Origin: Dactylonectria macrodidyma
Taxonomy: Eukaryota; Ascomycota; Sordariomycetes; Hypocreales; Nectriaceae
Assembly: GCA_020744425.1 (NCBI GenBank)
Contig: JAGMUV010000009.1
Span: 868,001-932,000 of the forward strand
Direction: 5' to 3'
Length of the DNA stretch: 64,000 bases
Position 1 is the stretch's first letter. Each line of letters opens with the position of its first letter. A program made the translations under genes and the position numbers. Below the pieces are notes generated by a model that was not told the DNA's origin, ran no database searches, and saw only the letters and a program-made list of their open reading frames with translations. Below, piece after piece: positions 48,204 to 60,403 of this stretch.

Positions 48204-50202
48204 TGTGGGAAGAGTTACAGAGAAGAAGGGAGGATATAATGAAAGACTCTTGTCTCTTCACTGCCTACCAAATTCTCGTGGAGGGGTGTCTTGTCCATGC
48301 GATGGTCGCGAAACATTTCTAGAAATTTTTATCTTATCGGCACGTGGAAATAGTTTATCTGTGGCGCAGGCTGTGGCTGAGTAGGTGCTAATGCGGGCTC
48401 GAGGCAGCAACAGGTTGGACCTGTGAACGTGCACGGCATGGTGTTATCAGCGCACATTGCATTCTTTTTCGTATTCCCTAGAGATGGTCCCAGGTCGAAT
48501 TCCGCTCGGGTTCATCTTTAGTACATAAAATATCTATGAACTGAGCGAAATAATCACCGATTTAGAGCACCATACTCACCTGTTTACGTGCCATGGATGG
48601 AGTTTTGGAGTTGAGAAGATGACCTGGTTCGATCTGGAATCCCCAAGGACTGGTGTCATGACGCAGGAGGATGGGCCACTCACTACCTATCGGAGGGTAC
48701 CATGGCTGGCACATCAGCAGGGAATTCGAGGGACGAGACTGGGCGGAACCAGGGGAGAAGTTGAACTGCCGAATATCACAGCATAGGAAATGGTTTTGTT
48801 TCATTGCATCGTTGTTTGCCCCTCCACCAGCTGTGGTCGTTACAGACTCGAAGACAAACATCCAACGTAAGCACAAGATTCAATCGATTTGGACTGTCGA
48901 GATATGCCTCGGCTGCCTCCCAACAAAAAAGAGGACGGATGACGATGAGACGGGCACACAGTGAAGGACGATGGGCAGTCACATGCTGGAAAATCGTCAG
49001 TGGCCCACCATTAACTTGGGTTCCGGTGGCTTCAGTGGACCCCTAGTGGACTGCCAAACTGCCCCAGTGACCAAAAGACGGAAAGTTGACGCCACAGACA
49101 CATATCGTAACCGTCCGGCTTCTCCCCGGATGCCAGCCAAAGAGCGAAAACCACACCTAAAAAAACCGCTACGGGAGTGGATGCGAGACAACGGCGAGCA
49201 AGAAAAAAACCAGCCGACTACTGAAGGTGTCACACGACTTTCTCTTCGACCGAATTTCCCTTCAAATCAGCGCCCATTCCCTCTGATACCGCCGCAGCCG
49301 CCCTATCACAGCGTCCCGCGTACGCCGAAACTGTCTACTCCACTTCCCAACCTTGCGTTGAGGTGCTGCTGCTGGTTTGGCTGCCCACCTTGACTTTTTG
49401 CCCACACCTTGCCCATAACGTACCTAATTTTACCTTCCCTACCACCGCCCTCCAAAAAAAAAAAAAAGAGTCACTTCACCTCCCCCCCGCTGTCACAAGA
49501 CCGCGCCATAAACTGAGACCACAGAGTCCACAACGGATACCGTATCCTCTATATTGTTGTCGTGTGCCCGCTTAAACGCGAGTACCAAAAACCCCGGCAA
49601 CCATTCATCTCCCGACTCCCCATCTTTCACATAATGCCGCGGGGGACTCGACCTCCGCCGCATCCCTGTCCAACTTCAATCTGGATCCTATAGACGCTTT
49701 CGCCAGTCGACCGACTCCGAGCCCTCCGGAACCACGTAGCCCGTTGACAGCGAGCACAAGCACGAGCGCAAGCACCAACACCAGTACCAGCACCAGCCGG
49801 GGTTCTTCTACTAATCTCCTTCATCAACACCACCACTGCCACCACCAAGGCCAACCCAATCACGACCCCCTGGCCACAATTCTCCCAGTTGTCCAACGTC
49901 CAAAGCATAGCCACGACTCGTCCAGTCTGCGCCACCAACCCCGAAGCCACGCCAACGACGAATCGGACGACGACAACGACAACGACGGCCAAGATCAAGA
50001 AAAAATACACTTTCGTCGTCACCGCCGCCGCGACAGTTCTTCCTCTCTCTTAACCCCCCAAACCGCAAACGTGCGCTCCTCGCGCCGTGACAAACATCTC
50101 CACTCTCAAGCAACATCTTTCTGGCCTTGCGGCTTCGACTCCCTCCGGCGTATCGTCGTCGGCGCCATCGGTTGCCCGGCGCTTCCGCCCTTCAGCTTCA
50201 CC
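48204..50202. other. Divergent intergenic region of spb4 and dgk1
   Basis: About 2 kb. It has a run of 14 A near 49455 and, from 49744, 153 codons open in frame with dgk1 but without an ATG (see the dgk1 entry). No separate gene is supported. Confidence 0.45.
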
Positions 50203-51420
50203 ATGTCTCTCCGCTCCAACAACGTTCCCTCGACGCCCCGCGTCATCTCACCAAGTCCCACGCCCTCCGAGGTAGATGCCCACGACTACTCCGGACCCAT
50301 AACCCGCTCCGCTGCCCGTAGGAGGACACCGACACCGCAGCCCCTAGAAGAGCGATCCGACGAAGATGAGCCCGAAAACCCCGACCTGCGACGGGCACGA
50401 ACCCGCAGCCGCTCCCCTATCGGCCCGCGAACCGTGACGAGATTGACGAGCCGCACGAGCACTGCCGCCAAGGGTAGCAAGGTGGCCAAGTCAGTCATCA
50501 CGGAGAAAGCGGATGTAGTCAACGGCAAGGCCAATGGAAACGCCAACGGGAACATCAACGGCAAGGCTCCAGTCACCAACGGCCATCTTGCCCCGCCACA
50601 GCCCTCCACGCCGCTCGGCTGGACATGGCGAGACTTCAGCCGGAGTCCGAGTCCTTTGGGCCTCATCCCCATCCACCGACACTGGCGGACATTTGTCCAC
50701 AAGCACGAGGTACCGCGAAAAGTGCTTCACGTGTCTATCGGCTTCTTCGTTGTTTGGCTCTACGTCACCGGCACGCAACCCAGTGCCGTGACGCCTTGGC
50801 TCATGGCAGGCCTGATTCCCATCACCACCGTTGACTGGCTACGACACCGATACGCGTCGTTCAACCGCTTCTATGTGAAGGTCCTCGGCGCGCTGATGCG
50901 CGAGAGCGAGTACTCAGGCTGGAATGGAGTCATCTTCTACCTCCTGGGCGCATGGATCGTCCTTTTCGGCTTCCCCAAGGATGTTGGTATCATCAGCGTC
51001 CTCCTTCTCAGCTGGTGCGACACCGCTGCCAGCACTTTCGGCCGTCTCTGGGGCCGATACACCCCGCGCCTGCGCCGAGGCAAGTCTCTCGCCGGCTCCA
51101 CGGCGGCCTTCCTCGTTGGCGTGGCTACGTCGTACTTCTTTTACGGCTGGCTCGTCCCGACCATCGGCCCTTTCCCAGGGGACGAGTCCTTCATGTTCAA
51201 AGGCGAGCTCTCGCTGCCCAACACCGTTACTGAGGCCGCCGGTCTGTCGAAGGACCAGGCCACTATCACCGGATCTCTGGCCCTAGGCGTCATGAGCGTC
51301 TTGTCCGGCTTCATTGCCTCGGCCAGCGAGGTGGTGGACATTTTTGGCTGGGACGACAACCTGACTATTCCCGTTCTCAGCGGTATTGGCATCTGGGGAT
51401 TCCTCAAGATCTTTTCTTAG
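50203..51420 (+). CDS. dgk1: CTP-dependent diacylglycerol kinase (Dgk1-like), ER membrane
   Basis: Single exon, 405 aa from the first ATG of the frame (50203, context CACCATGTC). Residues 1-130 are polar and disordered, with TRSAARRRTPTP and RTRSRSPIG and a KANGNANGNINGKAP run. The domain starts at about 140: HEVPRKVLHVSIGFFVVWLY has the E-x-P-R-K-x-x-H element of the phosphatidate cytidylyltransferase/dolichol-kinase superfamily, then WCDTAASTFGRLWGR and RRGKSLAGSTAAF, the conserved Asp and Lys-Ser loops. Several hydrophobic segments follow (about 6-8 in all) and the protein ends GIWGFLKIFS. Yeast Dgk1 uses CTP to phosphorylate diacylglycerol to phosphatidate at the nuclear/ER membrane, opposing lipin. 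It is longer than the yeast protein because of its N-terminus. A stop-free stretch of 153 codons lies directly upstream. Confidence 0.9.
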   Translation: MSLRSNNVPSTPRVISPSPTPSEVDAHDYSGPITRSAARRRTPTPQPLEERSDEDEPENPDLRRARTRSRSPIGPRTVTRLTSRTSTAAKGSKVAKSVITEKADVVNGKANGNANGNINGKAPVTNGHLAPPQPSTPLGWTWRDFSRSPSPLGLIPIHRHWRTFVHKHEVPRKVLHVSIGFFVVWLYVTGTQPSAVTPWLMAGLIPITTVDWLRHRYASFNRFYVKVLGALMRESEYSGWNGVIFYLLGAWIVLFGFPKDVGIISVLLLSWCDTAASTFGRLWGRYTPRLRRGKSLAGSTAAFLVGVATSYFFYGWLVPTIGPFPGDESFMFKGELSLPNTVTEAAGLSKDQATITGSLALGVMSVLSGFIASASEVVDIFGWDDNLTIPVLSGIGIWGFLKIFS

Positions 51421-54400
51421 ACGGAAAGGAATACAGACGCACTCGATACAAACAGGGAATGCCGTGTCATATGGGATGACGAGTACGGCATTCCGTGATA
51501 GAATCGATGCTAGTATCTGGCTTGACTAGCAGCTCATATGAATGACTGGCATGGCGTTACGCATGATGGGTCCCTTGTCTCCTGCTTTCTTCCCTCCCTC
51601 GCTTCGTTTCATTTATTTCTTGCCCCTCTTCTATTTTGTTTAATACATCCCCACTTGAATTGATCGAGAACAGACGAGATTGGGCCACAGTCGGGGAGGT
51701 TCTGTACCACAGCATTTCCCGGACGTTTGTGTTATCTTGTACTTTGATAAAGTTTTGGCTTTTTGCGGAATGAACGGACGGGATGGAACCAGGGGAGACG
51801 CATACGATCGGGCGTTGCATGTGCGCTTCATGAGATCAGGGAGAATCTTTTTTTTCGGGTACCTTGCCTCAAAGTTATAATATGCAGTATCACATCGGAA
51901 TGGGATGGGCGAGTCCTGGTTTTTTTAGTGCCCTACATAGAGACGGGATGGCTACGGCATGAGAACCGGGCGTGTAGACAGGCCGGGGTCGGGATGGCTT
52001 GGTTGGTAGAAAATGGCAAAACGCTCTCCTCGATTCACGGTCCAAGGCGGTTCCTTGAGATCGAAGACTTTTGTGTCGTTCTGTGCATCGCATTTTGTGC
52101 TTGTGCTGCCACGGCCCCTTGTCCCGTGCCTCGGGGGCAGGCGAGGCACGCAGCTAGCTGAGAGCAGGCTCGGTGATAATATCGTGGCGGTATCCTTTTG
52201 GGAGTGTGTTTTCTTTTTGTTTCCATCTCAAAGCTCGTATTGGACCGCTGGGCATCCCCGTTTTCCCATGGTGTCGTCACATCTCATCACATCACACGGC
52301 GCAAGGATTGCGGAAAGAAGGAGGTGAGAGGGCCGGCGGGTAAGCGAGCCCAGACACATATCACCATTCTCGAAGGAGAGGCACGCGGCGTTTTTTTTTA
52401 GAGGCACAAAGTGGCACGTTACAAAGGAACGAAGGAATTCTCCGAGTTAATGAGACAAGGTGAGAGGGAGCAATGGCATCACGCAGGCATCCATCATCGC
52501 GACGAGCATCTCAACGCTATCACGGCGTCGCACAAAGTCGAGGCACCTGCGTTTTTCTGACATGAGAAGGGTCCCGCCTAGGCGTGTCAGTCGAGACATA
52601 AAAAATAAATAAAAAACAATGCCCCGGTCCCGTACACCTGTGCCGACTTACACGACAGTGCCAGTCGGCAGAAGTGACACCTTGTCCGGTGCCCGCACAC
52701 GTCCCGGCGTTTTTGGGGGAGGGGACGGCTACGAAAGAAGAGAGCAGGAAAAAAAAAAATTGAAAAAAGAAAGCTAGATCAGCTAGTATGCCGCGAATGC
52801 GTGTGGCCGTTAGAAGGGAAGCAGCTGTGCCGTGAAGTGTGACGGGCGGAGAGTTGTCAACCCTAAGGACGGGCGATAGCAGAGCCGAGGAGCACGTCGT
52901 TGGTCGTACGGCGTTGTCAGCGGGGACAGCAAAACGGGTGGCATGGAGAAGACAGCAGCCAAAATGAGAGGCGAGAAGGCGAGAGAGAGGATACCTCACC
53001 CTGTCTTGCGTGCTCTCGGTGAGGCATGGGAAAAGTGTTGGTCGACATGTGAAGAAACAAACGGGAAGGGGACTGAGAGACGAGAAAGGGTGATAGACAC
53101 GAAAGGACCAACAAAACTCGATGCTCCAAGTCCTCTGCAGCACATACCGATGGCAAAGGATACGTCACGATCTGCTACGTCGAGCACATTCCCAGGCAGA
53201 CAATCCAGCTCAACGTGCCGAAACTTGATGCGTGTCAAGTCCTCCCCGCTTCATCCATCCCATCCCCCCCATATCTCCGCCGCCTGGTTCGACTACATAC
53301 AGCTATGGCTTGCAACGAACGTCGATGCCACGAGTTGGTTCGCATGAAGGCATGATACGTATTTTCTTGATCCGCCACCCGGCCGTCCTATCACGTCCCC
53401 GGCTTCCACTCGTCCCAGGTTCCTATATCAGATACGTGGTTGGCAAACACAGGTGCCTTTTTCTTTCCGCCCACACCAAAAAAAGATGAAATGCAGCAGA
53501 ATTCCCACTCGCCCACACCCACGAGCAAAAACGCACGTCAACAACGCACCATCCACACCCTCCCACAACTATCCCGCCCACACCCTCCTGCAGCGAGAGC
53601 GTTTGCATATGGCTGCGTTTCCTTCCCTTTTTTTCCCCTCCCGAGGCAAGGGGACTTATCTGCCCTATGAGACACTGCCCCATCATCAAACATGCTGTGT
53701 AGGAGTAGAGAGGGGGGCGGGCGCTATTGCTGCTTGGAGGGGGCGAACACTGAGCGCAGAATAACGCACCGGCCGCCGCTGAGTTGTCCGTGCGTTGTGG
53801 AGGAGGCGTGTACGTCCGTTTTGGACGTTTCCCTACCTACCTAGGCTTGGGGGGCGTAACGTTATGGCGTCGCAGCAAGGATGGAGGAGATCCCAGATAC
53901 AGTATCGCTGCGGCTGCTTTTTCTCGCTTGCCTGCAACTACATACACCATCACTATGTACATTACGAGCGATTGGGAACTCGGATGGCTTGTTATTATCC
54001 TTTTCAAGCTCATAGGCTATCTGTCCTTTTTTGACCTCACCTCCCAGGCAAGGGGGCGTGTATTGTGCGTTGTTGCGCTGGACGGTGTGTTGTGAGTTTA
54101 GTGTTGGCGGGCGGATGGGAATGGGAGCAACACGGCCATGAATCGACGCTGCCATGACCTGCTTCATGGACAATGTACAGTGTACAAGCCCCATTGCTGC
54201 GATGCAACACGGGGGCTGAAAAGTCAGCGAAGACTGCAAAAAAGACAGATGTAAAATGCTCTGTCCAAGGCCAGCAAACAGAAGAATGCCCCCAACCCTG
54301 GCCCCCGCAGCCGTCATGGCGCCATGAAGCTGGCGATAGGCTCGGCTCCAGCAGCACGGTCGACGCGAATCTGACAATCTCGCGTCTCCTTCAGCAGCCC

Positions 54401-54904
54401 AGCCAAAATCTGGCCGTTCGTTTCGTCCTTACCTCTTGGGCGCAGCCTCAAACCGCTCCGTCCAACAGCCAGTCAGCTGGGACTTGCTGGTTACGGGTCA
54501 AGCAGCTTCCCAGGCCCGCTAGCTCCCCAGACGCACAGCATCAATCGCAGCCGTTACAAGTCATGCCACCCAGAGCCTCCAGACATTTTGTTCCGGCTGG
54601 TTCTTCTCTGGCTTACAAGACTTCCCTCGTTTGTGTGCGCCGCATGCTGTCGTACCCTCGACCACGATACGGAGTAACAGTAAAAGTGTCCGTAGCATGC
54701 GTCCAGTATCTCCCCCCTGCCCATGAAAACGACTCCGCTTCCATCGATCGTCGTCGAGGACAGGCTGTCGAGATGATCGCGAGGAAATGGGTCACGGATG
54801 ACGGGGGTGATCCCGTCTTTAGACCGGGAGTCCCATGGCTGGTCCCAGCATCTCCATGCCCCAGGGACGGGCGTACAGCGTACAGCGGATATTTAGTGTG
54901 CTGG

Positions 54905-54957
54905 GCACGAAGCACGAAGCACGAAGCACGGAGCACAGAAGCACAGAAGCACAGATC
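54905..54957. repeat. GCACGAA/GCACAGAA tandem repeat
   Basis: Three GCACGAA units followed by three GCAC(A)GA-type variants. Noncoding context. Confidence 0.8.
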
Positions 54958-55551
54958 GCCAGCCGTTTCTGGGGAATCACCTTGAGCAGAGACTCTAGAC
55001 TCCTGCAAGCATCCGCATCGTGTGTTCATGCTCCGCCATGACAACTTGACGGCTGATAGCTCGCGGCCATCGATCCTATCGGGCGTCACCAGCCCGGAAG
55101 ATGAACCTCGAAATTCCAGTCACGGTGGACGGAAGCCCGCAGGAGACAAGCAATAAGGGGTTAGAAAAAGGATCCATCTACAGTCCTGGTGTCACGGTGG
55201 GTTCGCGGAGGAGGCGGCTTGTGAGCAGATGCAGATTCGCATGGCAGGGAGTCGACAGCAAGGCCTTGATCGAGACTGATCGAGACTTTTGAAGCTGAAG
55301 TCTCAGGACGACCGACACGGACAAATGGGGTATATGAAGCACACAGACCCCACGGCAACCAGGGATGCTGCAGACTTCCAGGCAGTCCGCCGACACCCTT
55401 CCGCCGTAATCTGCACGGCGACGGGGAACTGCCAGCGGGTAACGTCGTGGTTTTGTCTGCAATGCCAAAGGCCGGGCCGGTCATCATTGCTGTCAGCAGC
55501 AAGGGGATGGATGATGAGAAGTCAAGGATTCAGCGTACATACTGTACAGCC

Positions 55552-55598
55552 GACCAGCATACAGCAAGCCAGCATACAGCAGACTAGCATACAGCATG
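55552..55598. repeat. Threefold ~15-bp repeat around AGCATACAGCA
   Basis: AGCATACAGCA occurs three times at a spacing of about 15-16 bp, with related spacers. Noncoding context. Confidence 0.75.
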
Positions 55599-57191
55599 AC
55601 TCCTTAGACTCTTGGACTTTGTCCACTTCTTCTCATCGGCGATTTCTGATGAAGCCCCTGTTGATTAGTGAGAAGCGTTGGTTACCTCTGGAATACAGGC
55701 GCGAATCAGCGGCGGGATATCGCATTGTACATGCCGAACTTTTTTTTTCCACTTCTATTTTTTGTTGGTTGTGGAGAAGTCGGTCTGACGTCGACTTTAG
55801 TCCTCGGAGAGGGTGGGCAACCACCGGGACTGGGGCTTGGACAGGATGGGAGCTCCGAATCGAGAAATGAGCAGTGATGACGATGGTGATGTGTAGTATC
55901 GAAAAATGTTGAAAAGTCAAAGTACAGATGCTCTTGTCTCTTGTCATGTGCCTCCAGCCTTCAGCTCGGCAGATTTCGTCATTGCTTGATAAGTCGTGTA
56001 AAAGGACCATCATCTTCTTCTTGAAGGTGGAGACTGGAGGCGGAGAAAGGTGGTGGAGGAGCCGTCGCTCTCGTCTCACATCTCCCTGGTTCCTTGCTAC
56101 CTGCTCAAGCTGTCCTACCAGCCTCAGCCAAACGCCAGCAAACTACCAGGCCTGGACCCTGTCTTCTTCGAGGGTCTCGCAAGGTTGGTACCGTAGTGAG
56201 GGTGGTGGGAGTGGTGAATAGTGGATCTTGGATGTAGTGGCTGCCACTGGCACTGGCAGGGCGGGGGAGGGGCAATATTGGGAATGGCAGAAGAAGAGCG
56301 CCCGACTGCAGCAAATAGATGACCCATGAACGACCGATTTTTGTCCAATGGGAGGAGTTGTAAGTGCGTACGCAAAGATCCCCTTCGCTATCACGGCCAA
56401 TGGGGGGCGGCTCCATATGGAGGGGAGCTCGAGGCGGCCGTTGAATGGGTGGATGGATGCCCGGCCAGACGAGGCAACCGAAGGCCAAGCAGCAAGGAGA
56501 TTTTTCGGTGCTGTCGTGGTGAATGAGGTGTGGGTGGATGGCTTTAGCTTACTTCGTAGCTCCTCTTCCAAGCACAGTAACCAGGCCAGGCTGGGCGTGG
56601 TAACTCGTGCTCTTCATGGATGAGATGGGATAATGGTGGGTGGGTGGGTGGATTGTCTAGCTGCGAACAAGGCGAATAGCAGGTCCAACGACTCCGTACC
56701 AGTGGATGAATGACCTGCTGGGCGCATTGTTGAAGATAGTCGGCGCAAGTAACGCGTACGTCGTAGTTCAAGTGGTGAGATCGTCTGGTACGACTTGTTG
56801 GTCCATCCTGACTCGAAGTCTATAGATGTAATGGTATACCGTGGTCCAACCCTTTAGAGGAAAATGCCGATGAGCACCACGGAAGACGACTACGTGAGGC
56901 TGGAATATGGACATCCAGATGTGGAAATGCCCCCTCAATCGAAATCCCGAACAGCGGAAAAAGAAATAACAGCAATCTCGCAGCAGAACGGCAATGGGCA
57001 CGGAACACCGTCTGCACTGCGCGAGGTACCTGGAACCAGCCGAACGAAGGAAAAGAAAATTCCAACGCAAGATCGGTCAGATTGGCATCAGCGATACGTT
57101 GACTGGGACCAGGGACCCCTCTTTCCATGGATCTTGCTTGCCCCCACCATCCATCCAACTCCAACTCACACGCCCCTGCCTCACACCTACC

Positions 57192-57215
57192 TCACAGGCT
57201 CACAGGCTCACAGGC
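57192..57215. repeat. TCACAGGC octamer, three copies
   Basis: Three near-exact TCACAGGC units stand head to tail in noncoding DNA. Confidence 0.8.
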
Positions 57216-58428
57216 TACTTGCTCTATGTACTCTCGTTCACCATGCACTCACTCCCTCCCCCTCATCCCATGGAAACTGCTGTGCGTCCTACCTACGTAG
57301 CGTAAGGTCGTACTCCATACTTTCAAGGTTCCATTGCCTGCAGTGGTTGATCAGCCTGCCAAACCTGCGGCCCTCCTTCCATCCCTCGTGCCTCGACCAC
57401 CCTCCTGCACTCTTGCCGACCTTCAGGCCGATTGCCATCCAACCATTCGGACTGGCATTGCCTCTTCTGCTGGGAGGCGGCTGCCACTTCCATGTGCTGG
57501 CAGCTCCGGACCTGCCTAGCACAATGTACTGTGCCATTCTCCCTCCCTCGTTCCTTCCACCTACGTAACGCCGGTTTCCACGCCCTGCCAACGCCAAACC
57601 CGTGCGCGCAGCCAGATGTGCGTGCACCAAAGGGCCGGGCGTCTCCCTTTGCCTCCTTTGGGCTGGATGTTCCCCGGAACATCCATTTCCCTTCCCCCCC
57701 ATCCCCATTTCTCTGGTAGATATCTTGACAACGCATCAACACATCACAGACCGAGCAGGCAAGAGGGAGAAAAATTGCCCGACTTGCTGCAGCTCTGCCT
57801 GATCCGCAGCCCTGCTTCTAATCAACCCCGCAGCCCAGGCCGACGAGCACCAATCCCTCTTGCCCATGTGCAATGTCTATCTTGGTCATCCATTGCGAGA
57901 AAGTCATCGAAAAAAGCAACCAGGATTGAGCGGCAACCGGCGGAGAGGGGGTGGGGTGTGGCATTCCCTCGCAAGGCCAAGGCAACGGAATCCAGTGCTG
58001 CTTTTCGCTTTTCTAAAACCGCCCAGTTCCTCTTCCTCGGTTTCCGGTGTCTGGCCGCTTCGCCTTTTTGGCTTTGGTTAGCGTCAGCGCGCTTGTTGCA
58101 AGTCTGGCTGTCTAGATCCCCCGAGGTGCAGGCAAAGTTGCAGGACGAGATGCAGATGGCGGCGGATCATGGGCAACAAAGATCCATTGCCCCAATTTCC
58201 ACTCCCTCAGACAACAGCCTGTCCCTCCCTTGTCCCTGTCGCACCGTCTTTGACTTTGATGTTTTTAGCGCATTGAGCTGCTGGGAAAGATGGATCTGCC
58301 ATTGACACTCTGCTGATGTCCCCTTGACTCTGTTCCCCGGTTCCCGTTTCTGACAGGGTATATCACAACTTTAGGACGTACACGACAGTCTCCTCCAACG
58401 ACATCGGAACACGGCCGACGTCGAAGCA

Positions 58429-58465
58429 GTGTGTGTGCGTGTGCGTGTGTGCGCGCACACGCGTG
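58429..58465. repeat. Perfect alternating purine-pyrimidine tract, 37 nt
   Basis: From 58429 to 58465 every base alternates purine and pyrimidine, mixing GT, GC and AC steps, with a central GCGCGCACACGCG part. Such tracts are the classic Z-DNA-forming type. It lies in the desert 1.9 kb before the gene at 60404. Confidence 0.85.
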
Positions 58466-59124
58466 AATGGGTGTGCGCATGGTGGTCTCTTGTATCCATC
58501 AAACCCAGATGATCCAGCCAGTCACGGCTCGCCGGTTGGTTGGTTTGGTCAATTCCCATGGTCGATTCCATCCTTCTATCGTCGTCGAAAAGGCAGCAAC
58601 CCGGTCTACCAGTCCAACTAGCCCATTCCGCTTCGGCATTATCCCTCACGTCACCATTAGAGCCAAATTCGAGACTAGTCTGGCTTCTTCCGCCTTGCGT
58701 CTCGCCTCTCGCCTCTTCTCCGCCGCCCTTCAATGTGCGAATGAACGAATATCCTGCTACCGCCTCCGCCCGCAGCCTCCAGGGCCGCCAGCTCAGGCCA
58801 GCGGCGGTGCTGTGGGCAAACGCCGTCTTTTGCCCCCTTCTGCACGCTGCTGCCATGCCCTAGACCTCTTTGTTCTACAATACAGATGCTATTTTTTTTT
58901 CTCTTGCGGCCCTGTCTCGTCCTGTTCTGTAAAGGCCAGTCCCAACGCCTAGTGCAGCCACCCTGTGTCCGTCGATGGGTCCGGATATGCATGGCATCTC
59001 ACCAGCATCTCTGCACTCTCGCTCCCAAGACCGGGGTTTGTCTCCCTGTCTTCTGTAATAACAGTGGCTCCGCTTCCGGGGGCTCTGTTTGCCTGGTTCA
59101 GCGGTGCTCCAGCGTCCCAGCATG

Positions 59125-59176
59125 TTGCAGCGTTGTGGGATTGCAGCATATTGCAGCGTATTGCAGCGTTGTTGCA
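59125..59176. repeat. TTGCAGCRT tandem repeat
   Basis: TTGCAGCGT or TTGCAGCAT occurs four times between 59125 and 59169 at irregular spacing of 10-16 bp, followed by another TTGCAG. Noncoding context. Confidence 0.7.
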
Positions 59177-60117
59177 GTCTTCCCAGTGTTCCAGATTGAC
59201 TCTCATTCCCCTAGCCCTGGCAACCGGCCCTGGTCTTTGACCACACACACAAGCCTCCTCGTTACCCCCCATCTCACTTTTAACTTCACCCAATCGTCTA
59301 TGCAACCTCTGCCCTTACCCTTGAGATTTGTACCAACCAAGCCACGCCCAACCCTACCCGTGGACCGTGGACCGTCTTCCAGGCTCCGTGTGCCGTCGCC
59401 GTGGCTCATGGTCCGTGGTCCGTGACCCCGTCGGCTCTACTCTAGCTATTTTTCACTACTCCCGCGCCTCTCACTCATGCTCCTCTCGGCATATGCAGAT
59501 GCCCATGCTACCTTGCAACCTTCCTTAGCTATGAGGCTTGCTCGTCTGCCTTGCTCCCCCAAACTAGTAACTCTCTGGCACCCACAAGCCGAACAACGTC
59601 TTGACAACCAGAACCCTGAGCCGCCTTTGCAGCCACGCTCTCTGGGTCCATGTCCACTTGGTTCAAACGGTTTTTCTTTGCTTTCACCCTCCCCCTTTCT
59701 CACTCTAAGCCCCGACCCCGACCCCATCTCCGTCCGTGTATCCCATGTCTCCAATTCCTTTGTCTCGTTGGTCCGGCTCCCAACGGCCGGTCGTCTCGAC
59801 TATGTACTTTTCGGTTTGTACTCTTTTTTTTTATCCAAAGACTCTGTTTGCCGCCTTGGCTGGTGCCGCTCCTAGCCTCCGAGCCTTCCTAGCCCTCGTT
59901 TCCCTCCATGTCGTCCACGATGGCCCACACCTTTGCATTCCACCATGATCGTCTTCGTCTAGCCGCTACGTTTCTTCCGCCATGTCATCATCTTGTCCTA
60001 TCCTAACCCATCCCACACTCCCACGAGCGGGGTCATTGTCCGCTCGGTCTGGCGAATGGAGTCGAGATGTGTTATCCTCCGTCTCATCCAGGTAGACCGG
60101 GGAGGGTCTCTGAAAAC

Positions 60118-60125
60118 TATAAAAG
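60118..60125 (+). promoter_or_regulatory. TATA box of the gene at 60404
   Basis: TATAAAAG, a near-consensus TATA box, 286 bp before the ATG. A pyrimidine-rich leader of up to about 250 nt follows, with a TGACTTGACTTGACTTC triplet repeat at about 60273-60289. Confidence 0.55.
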
Positions 60126-60403
60126 GGCGGTTTTGATCAGTTGGAATTCGTTTTCTTTCTTCTTCCTTTCTCATCACTCTTCAGCAAGCTTCATACTTGA
60201 ACTCCTAGCTTCTCCGGCCTTCATACAAAGTGTCTTTGACCTAGTGTCACTATTCACAACTTTGCCTCCTTGACTTGACTTGACTTCAGTCCAGTCAACC
60301 CACAACACCTTAAACACCTTCCCGGCCTTTGCCAAACTGTTCCAAGACCTCCTCACTCTATTCCTCACTCAAAATCCCCACCGTCTCTCTTCAATTGGTC
60401 ATC

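Larger units (their letters stand above)
51421..60403. other. Gene desert of about 9 kb with many simple repeats
   Basis: Open frames are frequent because the DNA is GC-rich, but they overlap on both strands and translate to low-complexity, Pro/Ser/Arg-rich peptides without conserved motifs. The longest (54173-54985 plus, 270 codons; 52520-53143 minus, 207 codons) show no family resemblance. Repeats are at 54905-54957, 55552-55598, 57192-57215, 58429-58465 and 59125-59176. The last 300 bp are the promoter and leader of the gene at 60404. The region could hold noncoding RNA or distal regulatory DNA for that gene, but the sequence alone does not show it. Confidence 0.45.

Noticed and set aside
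52520..53143. 207-codon minus-strand open frame
   Set aside because: Contains a poly-Phe run from a poly(A) tract and otherwise Ser/Pro/Arg-rich filler; no conserved feature.
54173..54985. 270-codon plus-strand open frame
   Set aside because: Translation is low complexity (Ser/Pro/Gln/Arg), overlaps a long minus frame, runs through the GCACGAA repeat and has no motif, signal peptide or splice context. GC-rich DNA gives such frames by chance.
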